DNA from: a virus
Length of the DNA stretch: 64,000 bases
Virus record (IMG/VR): IMGVR_UViG_3300045538_000426
Coordinates: 1-64,000 of that record
Strand: one strand, 5' to 3'
Part shown: piece by piece, positions 1 to 9,353 of the stretch
How the letters are laid out: each line of letters starts with the position of its first letter
How positions within the stretch are numbered: position 1 is the first letter of the stretch
Notes under the pieces: generated by a model
The model's database searches: none
What the model was told of the DNA's origin: nothing
The model's input: the letters and a program-made list of their open reading frames with translations, nothing else
Program-made: the position numbers and the translations under genes

Positions 1-2
1 TC

Positions 3-158
3 GAAAGACTCCACCGTTATAACTTCACAAAACACAATCTTGAGAAAAAATTGGATAAGTTCGATAAAACCTTAACCGAGTGGCAAAACATGCAACTTAA
101 TGGTTATGACCGGATTTGGGATTGTGGTCACAGTAAATGGGTCTTCTCCCCACAATAA
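3..158 (+). CDS. C-terminal end of a phage homing-endonuclease-like protein (partial)
   Basis: The window opens inside a reading frame that continues for 51 codons to a TAA. The visible tail carries a basic, aromatic stretch (RLHRYNFTKHNL) and ends with GYDRIWDCGHSKWVF. From memory, a tail of the form R-Y-x-F-x-K-x-x-L followed by GY-x-R-I-W-D-x-G is common at the C-terminus of free-standing phage homing or HNH-type endonucleases. The catalytic part lies outside the window, so the call rests on the tail alone. A homing gene directly upstream of tail genes would be an ordinary place for such a mobile gene. Confidence 0.4.
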   Translation, partial: ERLHRYNFTKHNLEKKLDKFDKTLTEWQNMQLNGYDRIWDCGHSKWVFSPQ

Positions 159-185
159 TTCCTCCTTAAAATCAAGTCTATGGTA

Positions 186-193
186 TATTTATA
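186..193 (+). promoter_or_regulatory. Candidate phage promoter element TATTTATA
   Basis: TATTTATA ends 11 bases before the tape-measure start codon. The same octamer or a close variant precedes about ten other genes in this window at similar distance, which is the main reason to call it. If it acts as a -10-like element, transcription would begin about 5 bases before the ATG. Confidence 0.4.
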
Positions 194-204
194 CCGTATA
201 AACT

Positions 205-2712
205 ATGGCCGATAAAGACACAACAAAAGAAGCAGAGAGGGCGTCACAGATTCAGGCCAAGTCTATAGATCAAATAAAAGAAAGTCGAGATCTCCAGAAG
301 GAACTCGCAAAAATACTTAAATCACAGGGAACATTATACGAAGAACATACAGATAGCATAGGATTGGCAGCAAAGAAACTCACTCAGATTGATGTCTTAA
401 ATGCCAAAATAAGAAATTCGACCGCGACTGCTAACTCCCTTTCCATGAGAGGCGTTGAGTTGTCGAAACAAATGACTAAACAGTCGGAGAAGGTAAATCA
501 GTTGCAAGAAAAAAGGATTGAACATCAACTGGAGTTGGCCGATCTAGCAGAAAAAATGAGAAATCATGTAAGCGGTGTTGCCGTTCTAGCAGATTTGGCC
601 GCTGTTAAAAGACTTGAACTTGCAATCAAAGATGAAAAACTGGAGATAAAAAAGGCCAAGGGAAGAGAAACATATCAGAGAAATAAGTTGTCGGGTATGG
701 ATAAGGAATTAAAGGCCACCCTTTCAATGAAAAAAAATGAGGAAGAGACTGTAGCTCTGAACAAAATCAAGATACTGATGTTGGAACAGTTAAACAAACT
801 GTCGGCAGTCACTTTATCGTTTTACAAGAAAATTTGGGAAATATTTAAACAGTTCGATGAGGGGATGTTTTCTCTCCGAAAACACTTCGGCCTTTTTAGA
901 AATGAAAGTGCGGTTATCGAGGATATGGCCAAGTCGATTGCTGTAGAATTTGCCGGACTTGGTGTGACAATAGAAATGTCTTCCGGAGCAATCAAAGCTA
1001 TCGGAGACAGTTTCGGCTTATTATCTTCCTTTACTAAGGAGATGGTTTCTGATATATCGCTTTTCTCCGCTTCCCTTGGGATATCGGAAAAAACCTCCGC
1101 TAGTGTATTACACACATTTGCTAGTATGTCCGGAAAAGTTTTAAAAGATTCAAATGAAGGAATGATGGGTTTTGCATCATCACTATCCGCCGCAGCAGGA
1201 ACAAATCTTAACGAAGTGATGTCGGATATAGCCCAATCCTCCGATTCCGTCAGATCGACCTTCCGTGGAAATACAATAGAGCTCATAAAGGCAACGGTTG
1301 AAGCTAGGCGAATGGGAATGAGTCTGGAGGGAATGGCAAAAACATCAGAAAGTCTCCTCGATTTTAATTCATCTGTGAACGCTGAGATGGAAGCGAGCGT
1401 TCTTCTAGGAAAGAATCTTAACTTTATAGAAGCTCGTAGAGCTGCGTTCGTGGGTGATTATAGGAAACAAAGTGAAGAAATCCTAAAAGTGGTTCAACGA
1501 GCCGGAGATTTTGACAAAATGAACATGATGCAGAGGCAAGCTCTAGCTAAAGCAGCAGGCATGTCGGTCGGAGAACTGCAAAAAATGGTTCAACGGAAAA
1601 AGGAAATTGATTACATAGAAAAATCAGGAACAGACGCACAGAAAGCTCAACTTAAACGAGAGAGAGAGATGTTGACGTTGGCTGAGGCCGAGGCCAAGGA
1701 TATTGGGAAGGTGTTTGATAAGAGGATGGCAATGGAATCAAATCAAACACGAATGAATAACCTCCAACAACAGTTTAATAAACTTATTTTGGATATCGGA
1801 AAGCCAATACTAGATGTGATAGAACCTTTGCTTAGACTTGCTGTAGAGATTTTGCCAAAAATAACTAATTTTTTCAAATCGCACCCAGTGATTTTGAAAG
1901 GAACTTTGATAACCATCACCGCGATATCCGTAGCCCTTTCTGCTGCCGTTACAACGATGACGGCGTTAGCTACAATTTCTACGATATTTGGAACGGGAAT
2001 CGCATTAACTTCAATTGCTGCTGCAAAAGCAGCAGCATCGGTTGCTTTGTTTGGGACTGCTATTGCTGCTGTGTGGGTTGCAGCAGCAGCAGCAGTGGGC
2101 GTGTTCTTCTATTATGTAGGAGGGGGAATTTATGATAGATTCACGGAACAGTTCGATGTTCTAGGAGACTGGCTAGTAGAGAAATGGGATATGATATGTG
2201 ATGATTTCTTAGGCGGCATAACATCTATAAACAAGGACATTTTATCCGCACTAACGTGGCCGTTTGAGTCGTTTTGGTCGTGGGTTAAGAATTTGGGAAT
2301 TTTAGGAAATTCCCCTTCCAAGTTAGGCCTAAGTATTGTAGATGGTATAATCTCTGTTGGAACAATGTTGTTAGACGCGTTGATGTATCCATTCAAATCA
2401 GCCTACACCTTCATCACAGAGTTGTTCGGTAAGATTCCAGAATTCATTTCCTCGGTGTTCAAACGTGGCATTGATTTTGCAATGAAACTCCCTGGTATGG
2501 GAGGTCTGATGAAGGTGATGGATAAGTTGACTGGATCCACATCAACCCCAACAGCCTCCGCTGAAACCAAGAATTCGACCAATTCAAAAGATACCGACCA
2601 ACTTGTTCTTGCTAAGTTGACGGAACTCGTTGATTTGATGCGTGCTGGTGGTATTGTTATCAACCTCGATGGACGTAAGGTAAGTGAAGCTCTCGCTCAC
2701 GCATCCCGATAA
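205..2712 (+). CDS. Tail tape-measure-like protein
   Basis: 835 residues. Residues 1-190 are charged and predicted to be largely coiled coil. The middle (about 230-520) is alpha-helical, with Met-, Ser- and Ala-rich repeats typical of phage tape-measure proteins. Residues about 555-640 form a long hydrophobic, Ala-rich segment (runs such as VAAAAAVGVFFYYVGG), and a Ser/Thr-rich linker precedes a short C-terminal tail. Hydrophobic segments plus coiled coil, directly upstream of baseplate genes, are the usual tape-measure signature. The protein would set tail tube length inside the tube and may help DNA ejection. It is longer than T4 gp29 (590 residues), which would imply a longer tail if the ruler rule holds. 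No lysozyme or peptidase domain was recognised. Confidence 0.7.
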   Translation: MADKDTTKEAERASQIQAKSIDQIKESRDLQKELAKILKSQGTLYEEHTDSIGLAAKKLTQIDVLNAKIRNSTATANSLSMRGVELSKQMTKQSEKVNQLQEKRIEHQLELADLAEKMRNHVSGVAVLADLAAVKRLELAIKDEKLEIKKAKGRETYQRNKLSGMDKELKATLSMKKNEEETVALNKIKILMLEQLNKLSAVTLSFYKKIWEIFKQFDEGMFSLRKHFGLFRNESAVIEDMAKSIAVEFAGLGVTIEMSSGAIKAIGDSFGLLSSFTKEMVSDISLFSASLGISEKTSASVLHTFASMSGKVLKDSNEGMMGFASSLSAAAGTNLNEVMSDIAQSSDSVRSTFRGNTIELIKATVEARRMGMSLEGMAKTSESLLDFNSSVNAEMEASVLLGKNLNFIEARRAAFVGDYRKQSEEILKVVQRAGDFDKMNMMQRQALAKAAGMSVGELQKMVQRKKEIDYIEKSGTDAQKAQLKREREMLTLAEAEAKDIGKVFDKRMAMESNQTRMNNLQQQFNKLILDIGKPILDVIEPLLRLAVEILPKITNFFKSHPVILKGTLITITAISVALSAAVTTMTALATISTIFGTGIALTSIAAAKAAASVALFGTAIAAVWVAAAAAVGVFFYYVGGGIYDRFTEQFDVLGDWLVEKWDMICDDFLGGITSINKDILSALTWPFESFWSWVKNLGILGNSPSKLGLSIVDGIISVGTMLLDALMYPFKSAYTFITELFGKIPEFISSVFKRGIDFAMKLPGMGGLMKVMDKLTGSTSTPTASAETKNSTNSKDTDQLVLAKLTELVDLMRAGGIVINLDGRKVSEALAHASR

Positions 2713-2721
2713 TCATAATTT

Positions 2722-4878
2722 ATGGCAATACCAACTCGTTCACCTGTAGGAAAAATACAACAGCTGTATGCTGCTAACAACAAGTCGTTATACACGAGGA
2801 TTTCTCCATACACCGAAAACTCCGGTCTTCTTTCATTTGGTCCAAGGCAGCCGTATGTGACGTCCAATCCGAATCAAGGCAGAAGCGGAATAAATGCTAT
2901 CAGAAGATTCGACAGTCGAGTGTTTCCAATCGGAAGCAGTCTGTTAGACACCCAACGCGTTGCTAAGTTCATGGTATCTGGAAACGGAATAATATTTCTA
3001 GCCAAACAGATTCTTCTACAGAAGTCACAACCGTTCAACGAAACCAGGATTTACAACCCACTAAGTCCACTACTAGCGGTATCAACTAGAATAAACCCAT
3101 TCTCTGATAAAAACCCACTTAGGTTCATTGATACTACCGGAGGTGCATTGGGAGCTTTATCATCCCTCGTTGGAATTTCTATAAATAACACACCAACTGC
3201 TCCAAAAGGAACGGTTGGTGAAGATGCAATGCCCCTTAAAAGCCCAGCGAATTCCAAGGGATTGTTAAGAGCACAAACCGCAATCAGTGGGTATAATAGA
3301 CTGACCAAAGTGTCGGGTGGAGAAAAAAAATTGTCCGATGGTTTAAAGTCCATGGCAAAGAGCTTATTCGGCGGGTTCGGTGTTCAAAAACAACCGGATA
3401 ATACAAACTTCCGCGCCGATGAGGGTGGATATGGAATACAACTGTCGCCGATTCCGTCGAACGAGGCCTCTAAGTTTGATTACTATGATAAAAACGGAGC
3501 GATTGTAAAGTGGGGAAAAGATTACTTCATGCGATTTGAAGCTGGTAAAAACAATGGGAACGCAAAAGAAAACATAAAGAAAAAGGGAGAGGAATCCATC
3601 ACGACGGCGGATAAACTGGTGACTATATTCAGTCGAAAAGTCCCAAAGACATCGAAATACTTTGATGAACCGCTGGGATATGATCCAAAAACAACCGCTG
3701 ACGGTTACATTAGATACGGAGACAACTTAGGACACTTGCGGGCGGAATTGGAGAATTCTCCATTCAAGTTCTCTGAGATGTTATCGATTTACAAGGTATA
3801 CACCGACACAACTTCACTTGATAGAGTAAGGACCGAAAGCAAGTTTAACGATAGAAACAAAAAATCAGTAAAAGACGTTGAGGATAGTCTCAATCGTGTC
3901 ATGCGGTCAATAAAAAACGCAGGATATGATTACGTTACCAAAAATGGTTACGACAAGTCAGTGAAACAATTCTCAGATGGTGGGTTTGTCGGGTTAGATG
4001 AGATCACTTACAGAACAAAGCACGCACAACATACGGGACTTGGTCCGGAAAACTATCTGGGGTCTTACGGAATATCAGTAAAAGATAATCCACATCACAT
4101 AGATAAAGTGAAGGGATTTGCTGGCCATGCACGTGCAGACAAGATAAACACACTGACCATTCTGAGTAAGAAAGTGGGTGAATCCGTTCTCACCAATGAA
4201 GACGGTATACAGAAACTCAACCCATACACGGAAGACCAGATAGCCTTTTTCTTCCACGATTTAGTGAACGACCGATATATACCATTCCGTTGCACCGTAA
4301 AGGGAGTAAACGAGTCTCTCACCGCCAACTGGTCAGATGTGTCTTATATAGGACGGGCTGATAAATTATACAACTACACCGGATTTGGTCGTGAATTGAA
4401 CTTTAGCTTCACCGTGGCTGCTATGAGTATCAAAGAACTTCTGCCGATGTGGACGCGGATAAATTATCTCGCTGGACTTGTAAAGCCGGCAAAATATACC
4501 GAGTCTAATTATACTGTGGAGAAAAACATAATCAACAACAGCAGTTTCATAATTCCACCGTTAGTGGCGATAACAATCGGTGATTTGTATAAAGAACAAC
4601 CTCTCGTATTGAAATCGATAGGAATACAAATACCAGAAGGCGCTTTGTGGGAAACGATATCCGAAAACAGACCGGGAAATGAAGACTGGAAGTATTTGAA
4701 TGATAAGATAGTTTACACCGATTCTAAAGAATTGGGAAAATTTGCCCAATTTCCCCGTGAATGTGAGATAAGTATTAACGGATCGCTGTTGGAGAAGCAA
4801 CGTCCTATGGTCGGTTTGAACAACTTCGGTGGTGTATCTGATGGCGGAAAGTTCTCAAGTAACTTAACACGCGTATGA
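2722..4878 (+). CDS. Baseplate structural protein with tube-cap-like C-terminal domain
   Basis: 718 residues with no signal peptide or membrane segment. The N-terminal 400 residues are unrecognised and rich in Asn, Ser and Gly. The C-terminal 200 residues carry a pattern I associate with baseplate or tube-cap proteins of T4-like marine phages: FRCTVKGVNES, then YIGRADKLYNYTGFGREL with FSFTVAAMS, then LLPMWTRINYLAGL and an IPPLVAITIGDLY strand ending in a beta-rich tail. It starts 9 bases after the tape measure and overlaps the gp53-like gene by four bases (ATGA), so the three are likely translated together. A structural part of the baseplate or tube-baseplate junction is inferred; the exact T4 equivalent (gp48, gp54 or other) cannot be assigned. 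Confidence 0.6.
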   Translation: MAIPTRSPVGKIQQLYAANNKSLYTRISPYTENSGLLSFGPRQPYVTSNPNQGRSGINAIRRFDSRVFPIGSSLLDTQRVAKFMVSGNGIIFLAKQILLQKSQPFNETRIYNPLSPLLAVSTRINPFSDKNPLRFIDTTGGALGALSSLVGISINNTPTAPKGTVGEDAMPLKSPANSKGLLRAQTAISGYNRLTKVSGGEKKLSDGLKSMAKSLFGGFGVQKQPDNTNFRADEGGYGIQLSPIPSNEASKFDYYDKNGAIVKWGKDYFMRFEAGKNNGNAKENIKKKGEESITTADKLVTIFSRKVPKTSKYFDEPLGYDPKTTADGYIRYGDNLGHLRAELENSPFKFSEMLSIYKVYTDTTSLDRVRTESKFNDRNKKSVKDVEDSLNRVMRSIKNAGYDYVTKNGYDKSVKQFSDGGFVGLDEITYRTKHAQHTGLGPENYLGSYGISVKDNPHHIDKVKGFAGHARADKINTLTILSKKVGESVLTNEDGIQKLNPYTEDQIAFFFHDLVNDRYIPFRCTVKGVNESLTANWSDVSYIGRADKLYNYTGFGRELNFSFTVAAMSIKELLPMWTRINYLAGLVKPAKYTESNYTVEKNIINNSSFIIPPLVAITIGDLYKEQPLVLKSIGIQIPEGALWETISENRPGNEDWKYLNDKIVYTDSKELGKFAQFPRECEISINGSLLEKQRPMVGLNNFGGVSDGGKFSSNLTRV

Positions 4879-5174
4879 CTCGTTACGATATAAACAAAAA
4901 CATTAAGACAAGGTTTGATGGAAGGCGTTTTTTTGGAACACGATTGTGTCCAAACATCGCCGAGTCAGACAGTGACATCATCTATATAACTAAGGAAACG
5001 GATTATTTGGATTCGCTCGCACATCGTTTCTATAAAGACAAAACTCTATGGTGGGTGATTGCTGCTGCCAACAATATGGGGAACGGCCGGTTGAGTGTAG
5101 AACCGGGTCTTCAGATAAGAATTCCAATGAGAATCGAACAAATTCTTGCGGGATACAATAAAATAAATAGTTGA
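4875..5174 (+). CDS. gp53-like baseplate wedge protein with LysM-type fold
   Basis: 99 residues. The core reads DYLDSLAHRFYKDKTLWWVIAAANN followed by a Gly, then LSVEPGLQIRIP (given here in parts). This is the LysM-like arrangement of T4 gp53-family wedge proteins: a helix with H-x-F-Y, the W-W-x-I-A-x-A-N-N helix, then P-G-x-x-x-x-I-P. T4 gp53 joins neighbouring wedges in the baseplate. The gene overlaps the upstream baseplate gene by four bases and is followed one base later by another baseplate gene, in keeping with that role. Family assignment is fairly secure; peptidoglycan binding is not implied. Confidence 0.75.
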   Translation: MTRYDINKNIKTRFDGRRFFGTRLCPNIAESDSDIIYITKETDYLDSLAHRFYKDKTLWWVIAAANNMGNGRLSVEPGLQIRIPMRIEQILAGYNKINS

Positions 5175-5175
5175 T

Positions 5176-7548
5176 ATGGCAATTCAATTGTTACCACCAT
5201 ACGCATCAGTCCCAATTAGCGGATACATGCGCAGCGAATTTAAACGACGACGAGACACGTATGGGATGAAATATGTCGGCAACAGTTCGTATGGGACCCA
5301 AGGACCGGATATACCTAGAATGGCTGATTATCGAGGTCCGATGTCATCGTGGATTCGTGTTGTTTCCAATGGAATAACCAACGAACATGGCACTGGTTTT
5401 GTTTTGAAAGGTGGCGACGGATTCGACGCATCCTATGGGTATGGGATAAACGGAAGTAAGAAATCAGTTATTGGATATACTCACAACGGCACCCCACACG
5501 TCATTGACAATTCCCGTGCAGAAACATTACAGAAACACCGCCCGATACCCGGTATAGAGAGCATCGAGGTCGATATCAGAAAAGATGTTTATAGACTGGC
5601 GTTCATAAAGTGGAAGTGTTATTCCGTGGAACAGTTGAATTACATGATGCCTTATATGTTCACTCCGTATACCACGGTGTTATTGGAGTGGGGGTGGAAT
5701 AACTACAATCCACAAAGCTTAATAGATATATCCAAACCAGGTGAACCCACCGAGTTCGTCGAAAATGAAACGGAAATAAAAAAACCAGGGTCAGGGATGT
5801 TGGGGGCTTACATGAACCCGGGGTTAATTGAAGATGGACTTAGAATATCAGAAGGACGATACGATGGCATGATAGGTCACATCGTTAATTTCGACTTCAC
5901 ATTCAATCCATCAGAAATGTGTTTTAATTGCACAACTGAGATTGCTTCTAACAGCAGATTTTATTTTGGATTGATCGCTGATTCGACTTCTGCGGAAATA
6001 GAACAAACCCATTTACTAAACAATTTATCAAAAGCGACAAAATTGGATTTCTTTTCCACAACTGTACCCGCGTTTCTGAACGACTATCTAGCCAATTTCT
6101 CAGTCGAGGGACAGTCAAAAGCTAAAGCTGGCCATGAAGATAAAAACCCGTATCTTAAATTAATAAAAGGAAGGATTTTCTCTCCGAACTATTATCTCTC
6201 GACACTGAATGGCAATAAGACTCAGTCGGCAGGACACATTTACGTGTCGTTTGGATTGTTAGTGGATATACTGAATAAGGAATTCGCCAATCCTACAAAT
6301 CAAATAAACATCAAAATTGAAAATCAGAAAATCGGAGGTCATCCGAATTTGGTTTCCTGTTCTGATAAATTTTTGATACCGAATGCGTCGGCGCCATATT
6401 TCAACCCAAGTACATTATCTGATTCAGTGTCTCCTGGTTATGCCGATGAGCCGGTTTTATACGAGTCTTCAGCTGGAAATGAAAATCAAACGTCGGATAA
6501 ACTTCTCAAGAAAATACTTTTCACAAAAAAACGTCAAAATTTAGATAAAGTTATAAACTATTTGAAAGTGGAGCCGGTGGAAACACAATTTCCATCTTCG
6601 GCTAACCACTATGAGGGAATGTTGAAGAATATTTATTTGAGTTTTGATTTTTTGAAAGAACAAATCAGTTCCACCCCTGATCTAAGAAGTTTTCTAAAAT
6701 CCATATGTGAGATGTTAAATGATAACGTTCCCGTGTGGAGACTTGAAGTCATTGAATGGGAAAACAACATATCAATACGGGACATTAACTACCTTGACGT
6801 GGAAATCCTTACTAAGAAAAAAGCATCATTTGGCATAGACAATGGAGATCCTGCTATCTATATGTTTGACGCTTTTTCACGGAATTCGTTTTTCAAAGAA
6901 TTTGGCTTCAATGTCAAATTATCAGACGCGATAGCTAATGCTGTTGTAAATCAAGTAAACAATCAGATTGTTTCTGATAAGAAAGGTGAACCGGAGAGTT
7001 CTACTGGAAACGTGACGAACCGACTATATGTATTTCCTGTAGTAAACGACGTTTTGCTTAAAGGAATGCCGACACGTAAAGCAGGTTCTATCGAGGGCAT
7101 ACCGAATACACCACTCTCCTCAACGATTGCGGCGAGCTTGGCCGCGATTGTGAAACGTGAAGCCGATGAGTTAACGAACATCGACCACGCGACAATTTCC
7201 TTTAGAAAAAGTATAAAAGTCGACGGAAAGCCGACCACGGGCGTAATCAGACTCGTAATGCCGGGTGAATCCGGTAAGGCTAAGCTAAAACAATTATTGG
7301 ATGACAATAGCGTGGAGTTTTCTAGTATAAGCACCATGCCGATTCCCGGTGTGAAGGTGGAATTTTCAATCTTAGGAATATCCGGGTTCAGAATGTTTCA
7401 GATATTTGGTGTAAACAACTTACCGAAACCATATGACAACGTTTTCTTCCAGATAACGGAGTTGAGACATAGCGTCTCCGATGATGGTTGGATAACACGA
7501 GTCACCGCTGCCGTCCGTCCGAGGGGGTCTATATTATCTTTGATATAA
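5176..7548 (+). CDS. Large baseplate or hub structural protein
   Basis: 790 residues. Residues about 110-190 contain SIEVDIRKDVYRLAFIKWKC, then LNYMMPYMFTPYTTVLLEWGW, a pattern common in baseplate-region proteins of marine T4-like phages, where a helix ending in a Met-Pro-Tyr-Met turn precedes a beta strand with EWGW. The rest is mixed alpha/beta with no enzyme motif seen; the C-terminus (VRPRGSILSL) is beta-rich. It follows the gp53-like gene by one base, and its TAA overlaps the ATG of the next gene. Structural role in the baseplate is inferred from family resemblance and position. Confidence 0.55.
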   Translation: MAIQLLPPYASVPISGYMRSEFKRRRDTYGMKYVGNSSYGTQGPDIPRMADYRGPMSSWIRVVSNGITNEHGTGFVLKGGDGFDASYGYGINGSKKSVIGYTHNGTPHVIDNSRAETLQKHRPIPGIESIEVDIRKDVYRLAFIKWKCYSVEQLNYMMPYMFTPYTTVLLEWGWNNYNPQSLIDISKPGEPTEFVENETEIKKPGSGMLGAYMNPGLIEDGLRISEGRYDGMIGHIVNFDFTFNPSEMCFNCTTEIASNSRFYFGLIADSTSAEIEQTHLLNNLSKATKLDFFSTTVPAFLNDYLANFSVEGQSKAKAGHEDKNPYLKLIKGRIFSPNYYLSTLNGNKTQSAGHIYVSFGLLVDILNKEFANPTNQINIKIENQKIGGHPNLVSCSDKFLIPNASAPYFNPSTLSDSVSPGYADEPVLYESSAGNENQTSDKLLKKILFTKKRQNLDKVINYLKVEPVETQFPSSANHYEGMLKNIYLSFDFLKEQISSTPDLRSFLKSICEMLNDNVPVWRLEVIEWENNISIRDINYLDVEILTKKKASFGIDNGDPAIYMFDAFSRNSFFKEFGFNVKLSDAIANAVVNQVNNQIVSDKKGEPESSTGNVTNRLYVFPVVNDVLLKGMPTRKAGSIEGIPNTPLSSTIAASLAAIVKREADELTNIDHATISFRKSIKVDGKPTTGVIRLVMPGESGKAKLKQLLDDNSVEFSSISTMPIPGVKVEFSILGISGFRMFQIFGVNNLPKPYDNVFFQITELRHSVSDDGWITRVTAAVRPRGSILSLI

Positions 7549-7928
7549 TGAAAAACATTCTCGTTCAGTATTCTAAATTAAGTCCGATTTCGTTGAATTT
7601 CGTGTATGCCGAGGAGTTTCTCCCATCTCCGAGTAAATCGGATTATGACGAAGGTGTAATCACACGATATTTCGTAAGAAAAGTAAACGACCCCGCTATT
7701 ATTGAGGTAGATTTGGCAAATTACGAATCTGTGTCAAGCGCACTGTATAGTAGAGTTGATTTGGAATGGGTAATTTCCGGCCCCAAAAACAACGTATATT
7801 TTGAAGGAAAGATTCAACTATCCGGTGCGTCGGAAAAGAATGCCAAATCCGTGACCGCTGCTGCCAAGTCAATGAACGGAATCGAAAACAAACTGATAAA
7901 TTTTTCTCAGTTTTTCCGAAGCAAATAG
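7548..7928 (+). CDS. Small protein of the baseplate operon, function unknown
   Basis: 126 residues. A longer reading frame begins at 7488, but the ATG at 7548 is preferred because it overlaps the upstream stop (TAATG) and removes a poorly conserved extension. The sequence is beta-rich, with DLEWVISGPKNNVYFEGKI near the middle and a C-terminal helix with KSVTAAAKSMNGIE. I recall similar short proteins with a GPKNN(I/V)YF motif beside baseplate genes of marine phages, all uncharacterised. It is the last gene of the tail block, before a new promoter, and is probably a minor tail component. Confidence 0.5.
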   Translation: MKNILVQYSKLSPISLNFVYAEEFLPSPSKSDYDEGVITRYFVRKVNDPAIIEVDLANYESVSSALYSRVDLEWVISGPKNNVYFEGKIQLSGASEKNAKSVTAAAKSMNGIENKLINFSQFFRSK

Positions 7929-7929
7929 A

Positions 7930-7958
7930 TTGACAATCGACTATGGGTGGTATAAGAT
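7930..7958 (+). promoter_or_regulatory. sigma70-like promoter for the polymerase A-like gene
   Basis: TTGACA (7930-7935), 17 bases, TAAGAT (7953-7958). The expected start of transcription is within about three bases of the ATG at 7968, so the message would have almost no leader. Confidence 0.55.
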
Positions 7959-7967
7959 ATCACCGAT

Positions 7968-9338
7968 ATGGAAGTTGTCGATTCACTATCTTACAAATCA
8001 TTTATAAGTGGGATACACTCACAAGATGTGTTTGTGGATTATGTCCTATCCAAGAATGGAATCCACACCGCTGACAACACCGTGATGTCATTGTTCGTTA
8101 AGAATATCAAAAGTGGTAAAACTTACGTGGTTAACGTGAATCACCAAGACATCGCTCCTACGGGAATAGAAATTCAAAAATTGGTAGGATTGGTCGTGGA
8201 TATTGCAGGTCGTGTTTTTGTCGTCGACAAAAAGAGATTTGTCAATCTGTTCAAAAAATCAAACGTCAATGATATATTGATATTCGAGTTCCAACAGGGT
8301 TACGAGTTGACCGACCTCCTCGAACTTAGGACGGATTATCACGTTCTTATAGAAAGGGAGTTGGGTGAATCGTATGTCGGCCTTAACCACGTCATTCCAC
8401 TTGCAAAACACATTGAACGGTTCGAAAAAACATTCTGTCACTTTAAAGAAAGTTTGGTTGAGTTTGAATCCGATTATTCATTTGAGAAGGTCAATGGAGT
8501 TATAACCGAGACTTTAAGCGACGTTGAGTCGAACGGCATATGCATTGACGTGGATATATTTAACCAACATTTCTCAGATAGAGGGGTGGTGGAGAGGTCA
8601 CCGATGGTCTATTCTGAATACAACCTATTTACATCTACCGGTCGACCGAGCAATCGATTTGCTAAAGTAAATTATGCTGCTTTGAATAAAGACGATGGCA
8701 GTAGGTCGTCATTCATCTCTAGGTTTGGTTCGGATGGGGTTTTGGTGTGTATAGACTATAGTGCATACCACCCACATATAGTGGCGAATCTAATCAATTT
8801 TAAATTAGACCCTACCACGAATGTCTATGCGTTCCTAGGCAAGTCATTCTTTAATAAGGAAGAATTGACTACTGAAGAGATTAAATCGTCAAAAAACATC
8901 ACATTCCAGAATTTCTACGGAGGAATTCGGTCGGAATATATGGGAGTGGAGTTCTTCAAAAAGACCGCTGAATACATCGAACACCGTTGGAATTTCTTTT
9001 TAAAGAATGGGTATGTGGAAACTCCGGTGTTCAAACGTCGGATAACGAACCACCATATTTCCGACCCAAATCCCAACAAGCTGTTCAATTATCTTCTACA
9101 AGCAGCGGAAACGGAATTTTCTATACAAAACATCGCACGGGTGAATGATTTTCTGAAAACCAAACAATCCAAAGTGGTTCTGTATACATACGACTCCATC
9201 CTTGTAGATGCGTCGAAGGAAGATGGTAAGGAAACCCTCATCCGAATCAGGGATATTATGGTGGATAACCAGTTCCCCGTAAAGTGTCACGTTGGAAAAA
9301 ATTATAACGATTTGTGTGAAATTGAACTCAAACATTGA
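7968..9338 (+). CDS. Small family A DNA polymerase-like protein
   Basis: 456 residues. The C-terminal half has the order of family A palm and fingers motifs: STGRPSNR (about 223-230) with NYAALNK; motif A DYSAYHPH (263-270) in place of DYSQIELR; motif B K309-x3-F313-x3-YG (KNITFQNFYGG); and motif C YTYDS (406-410) in place of VHDE. The two catalytic aspartates (D263, D409) are kept. The arginine of motif B and the His and Glu of motif C are changed. The first 200 residues resemble a 3'-5' exonuclease fold without an evident D-x-E motif, so proofreading is doubtful. No 5' nuclease domain. A full family B polymerase lies at 56.7 kb, so this is probably a specialised or accessory polymerase. Promoter directly upstream. 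Confidence 0.65.
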   Translation: MEVVDSLSYKSFISGIHSQDVFVDYVLSKNGIHTADNTVMSLFVKNIKSGKTYVVNVNHQDIAPTGIEIQKLVGLVVDIAGRVFVVDKKRFVNLFKKSNVNDILIFEFQQGYELTDLLELRTDYHVLIERELGESYVGLNHVIPLAKHIERFEKTFCHFKESLVEFESDYSFEKVNGVITETLSDVESNGICIDVDIFNQHFSDRGVVERSPMVYSEYNLFTSTGRPSNRFAKVNYAALNKDDGSRSSFISRFGSDGVLVCIDYSAYHPHIVANLINFKLDPTTNVYAFLGKSFFNKEELTTEEIKSSKNITFQNFYGGIRSEYMGVEFFKKTAEYIEHRWNFFLKNGYVETPVFKRRITNHHISDPNPNKLFNYLLQAAETEFSIQNIARVNDFLKTKQSKVVLYTYDSILVDASKEDGKETLIRIRDIMVDNQFPVKCHVGKNYNDLCEIELKH

Positions 9339-9346
9339 TATTTATG
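9339..9346 (+). promoter_or_regulatory. Candidate phage promoter element TATTTATG
   Basis: TATTTATG overlaps the stop codon region of the polymerase A-like gene and ends 7 bases before the next ATG at 9354. Same motif and spacing as the other elements of this type in the window. Confidence 0.4.
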
Positions 9347-9353
9347 ACACATA

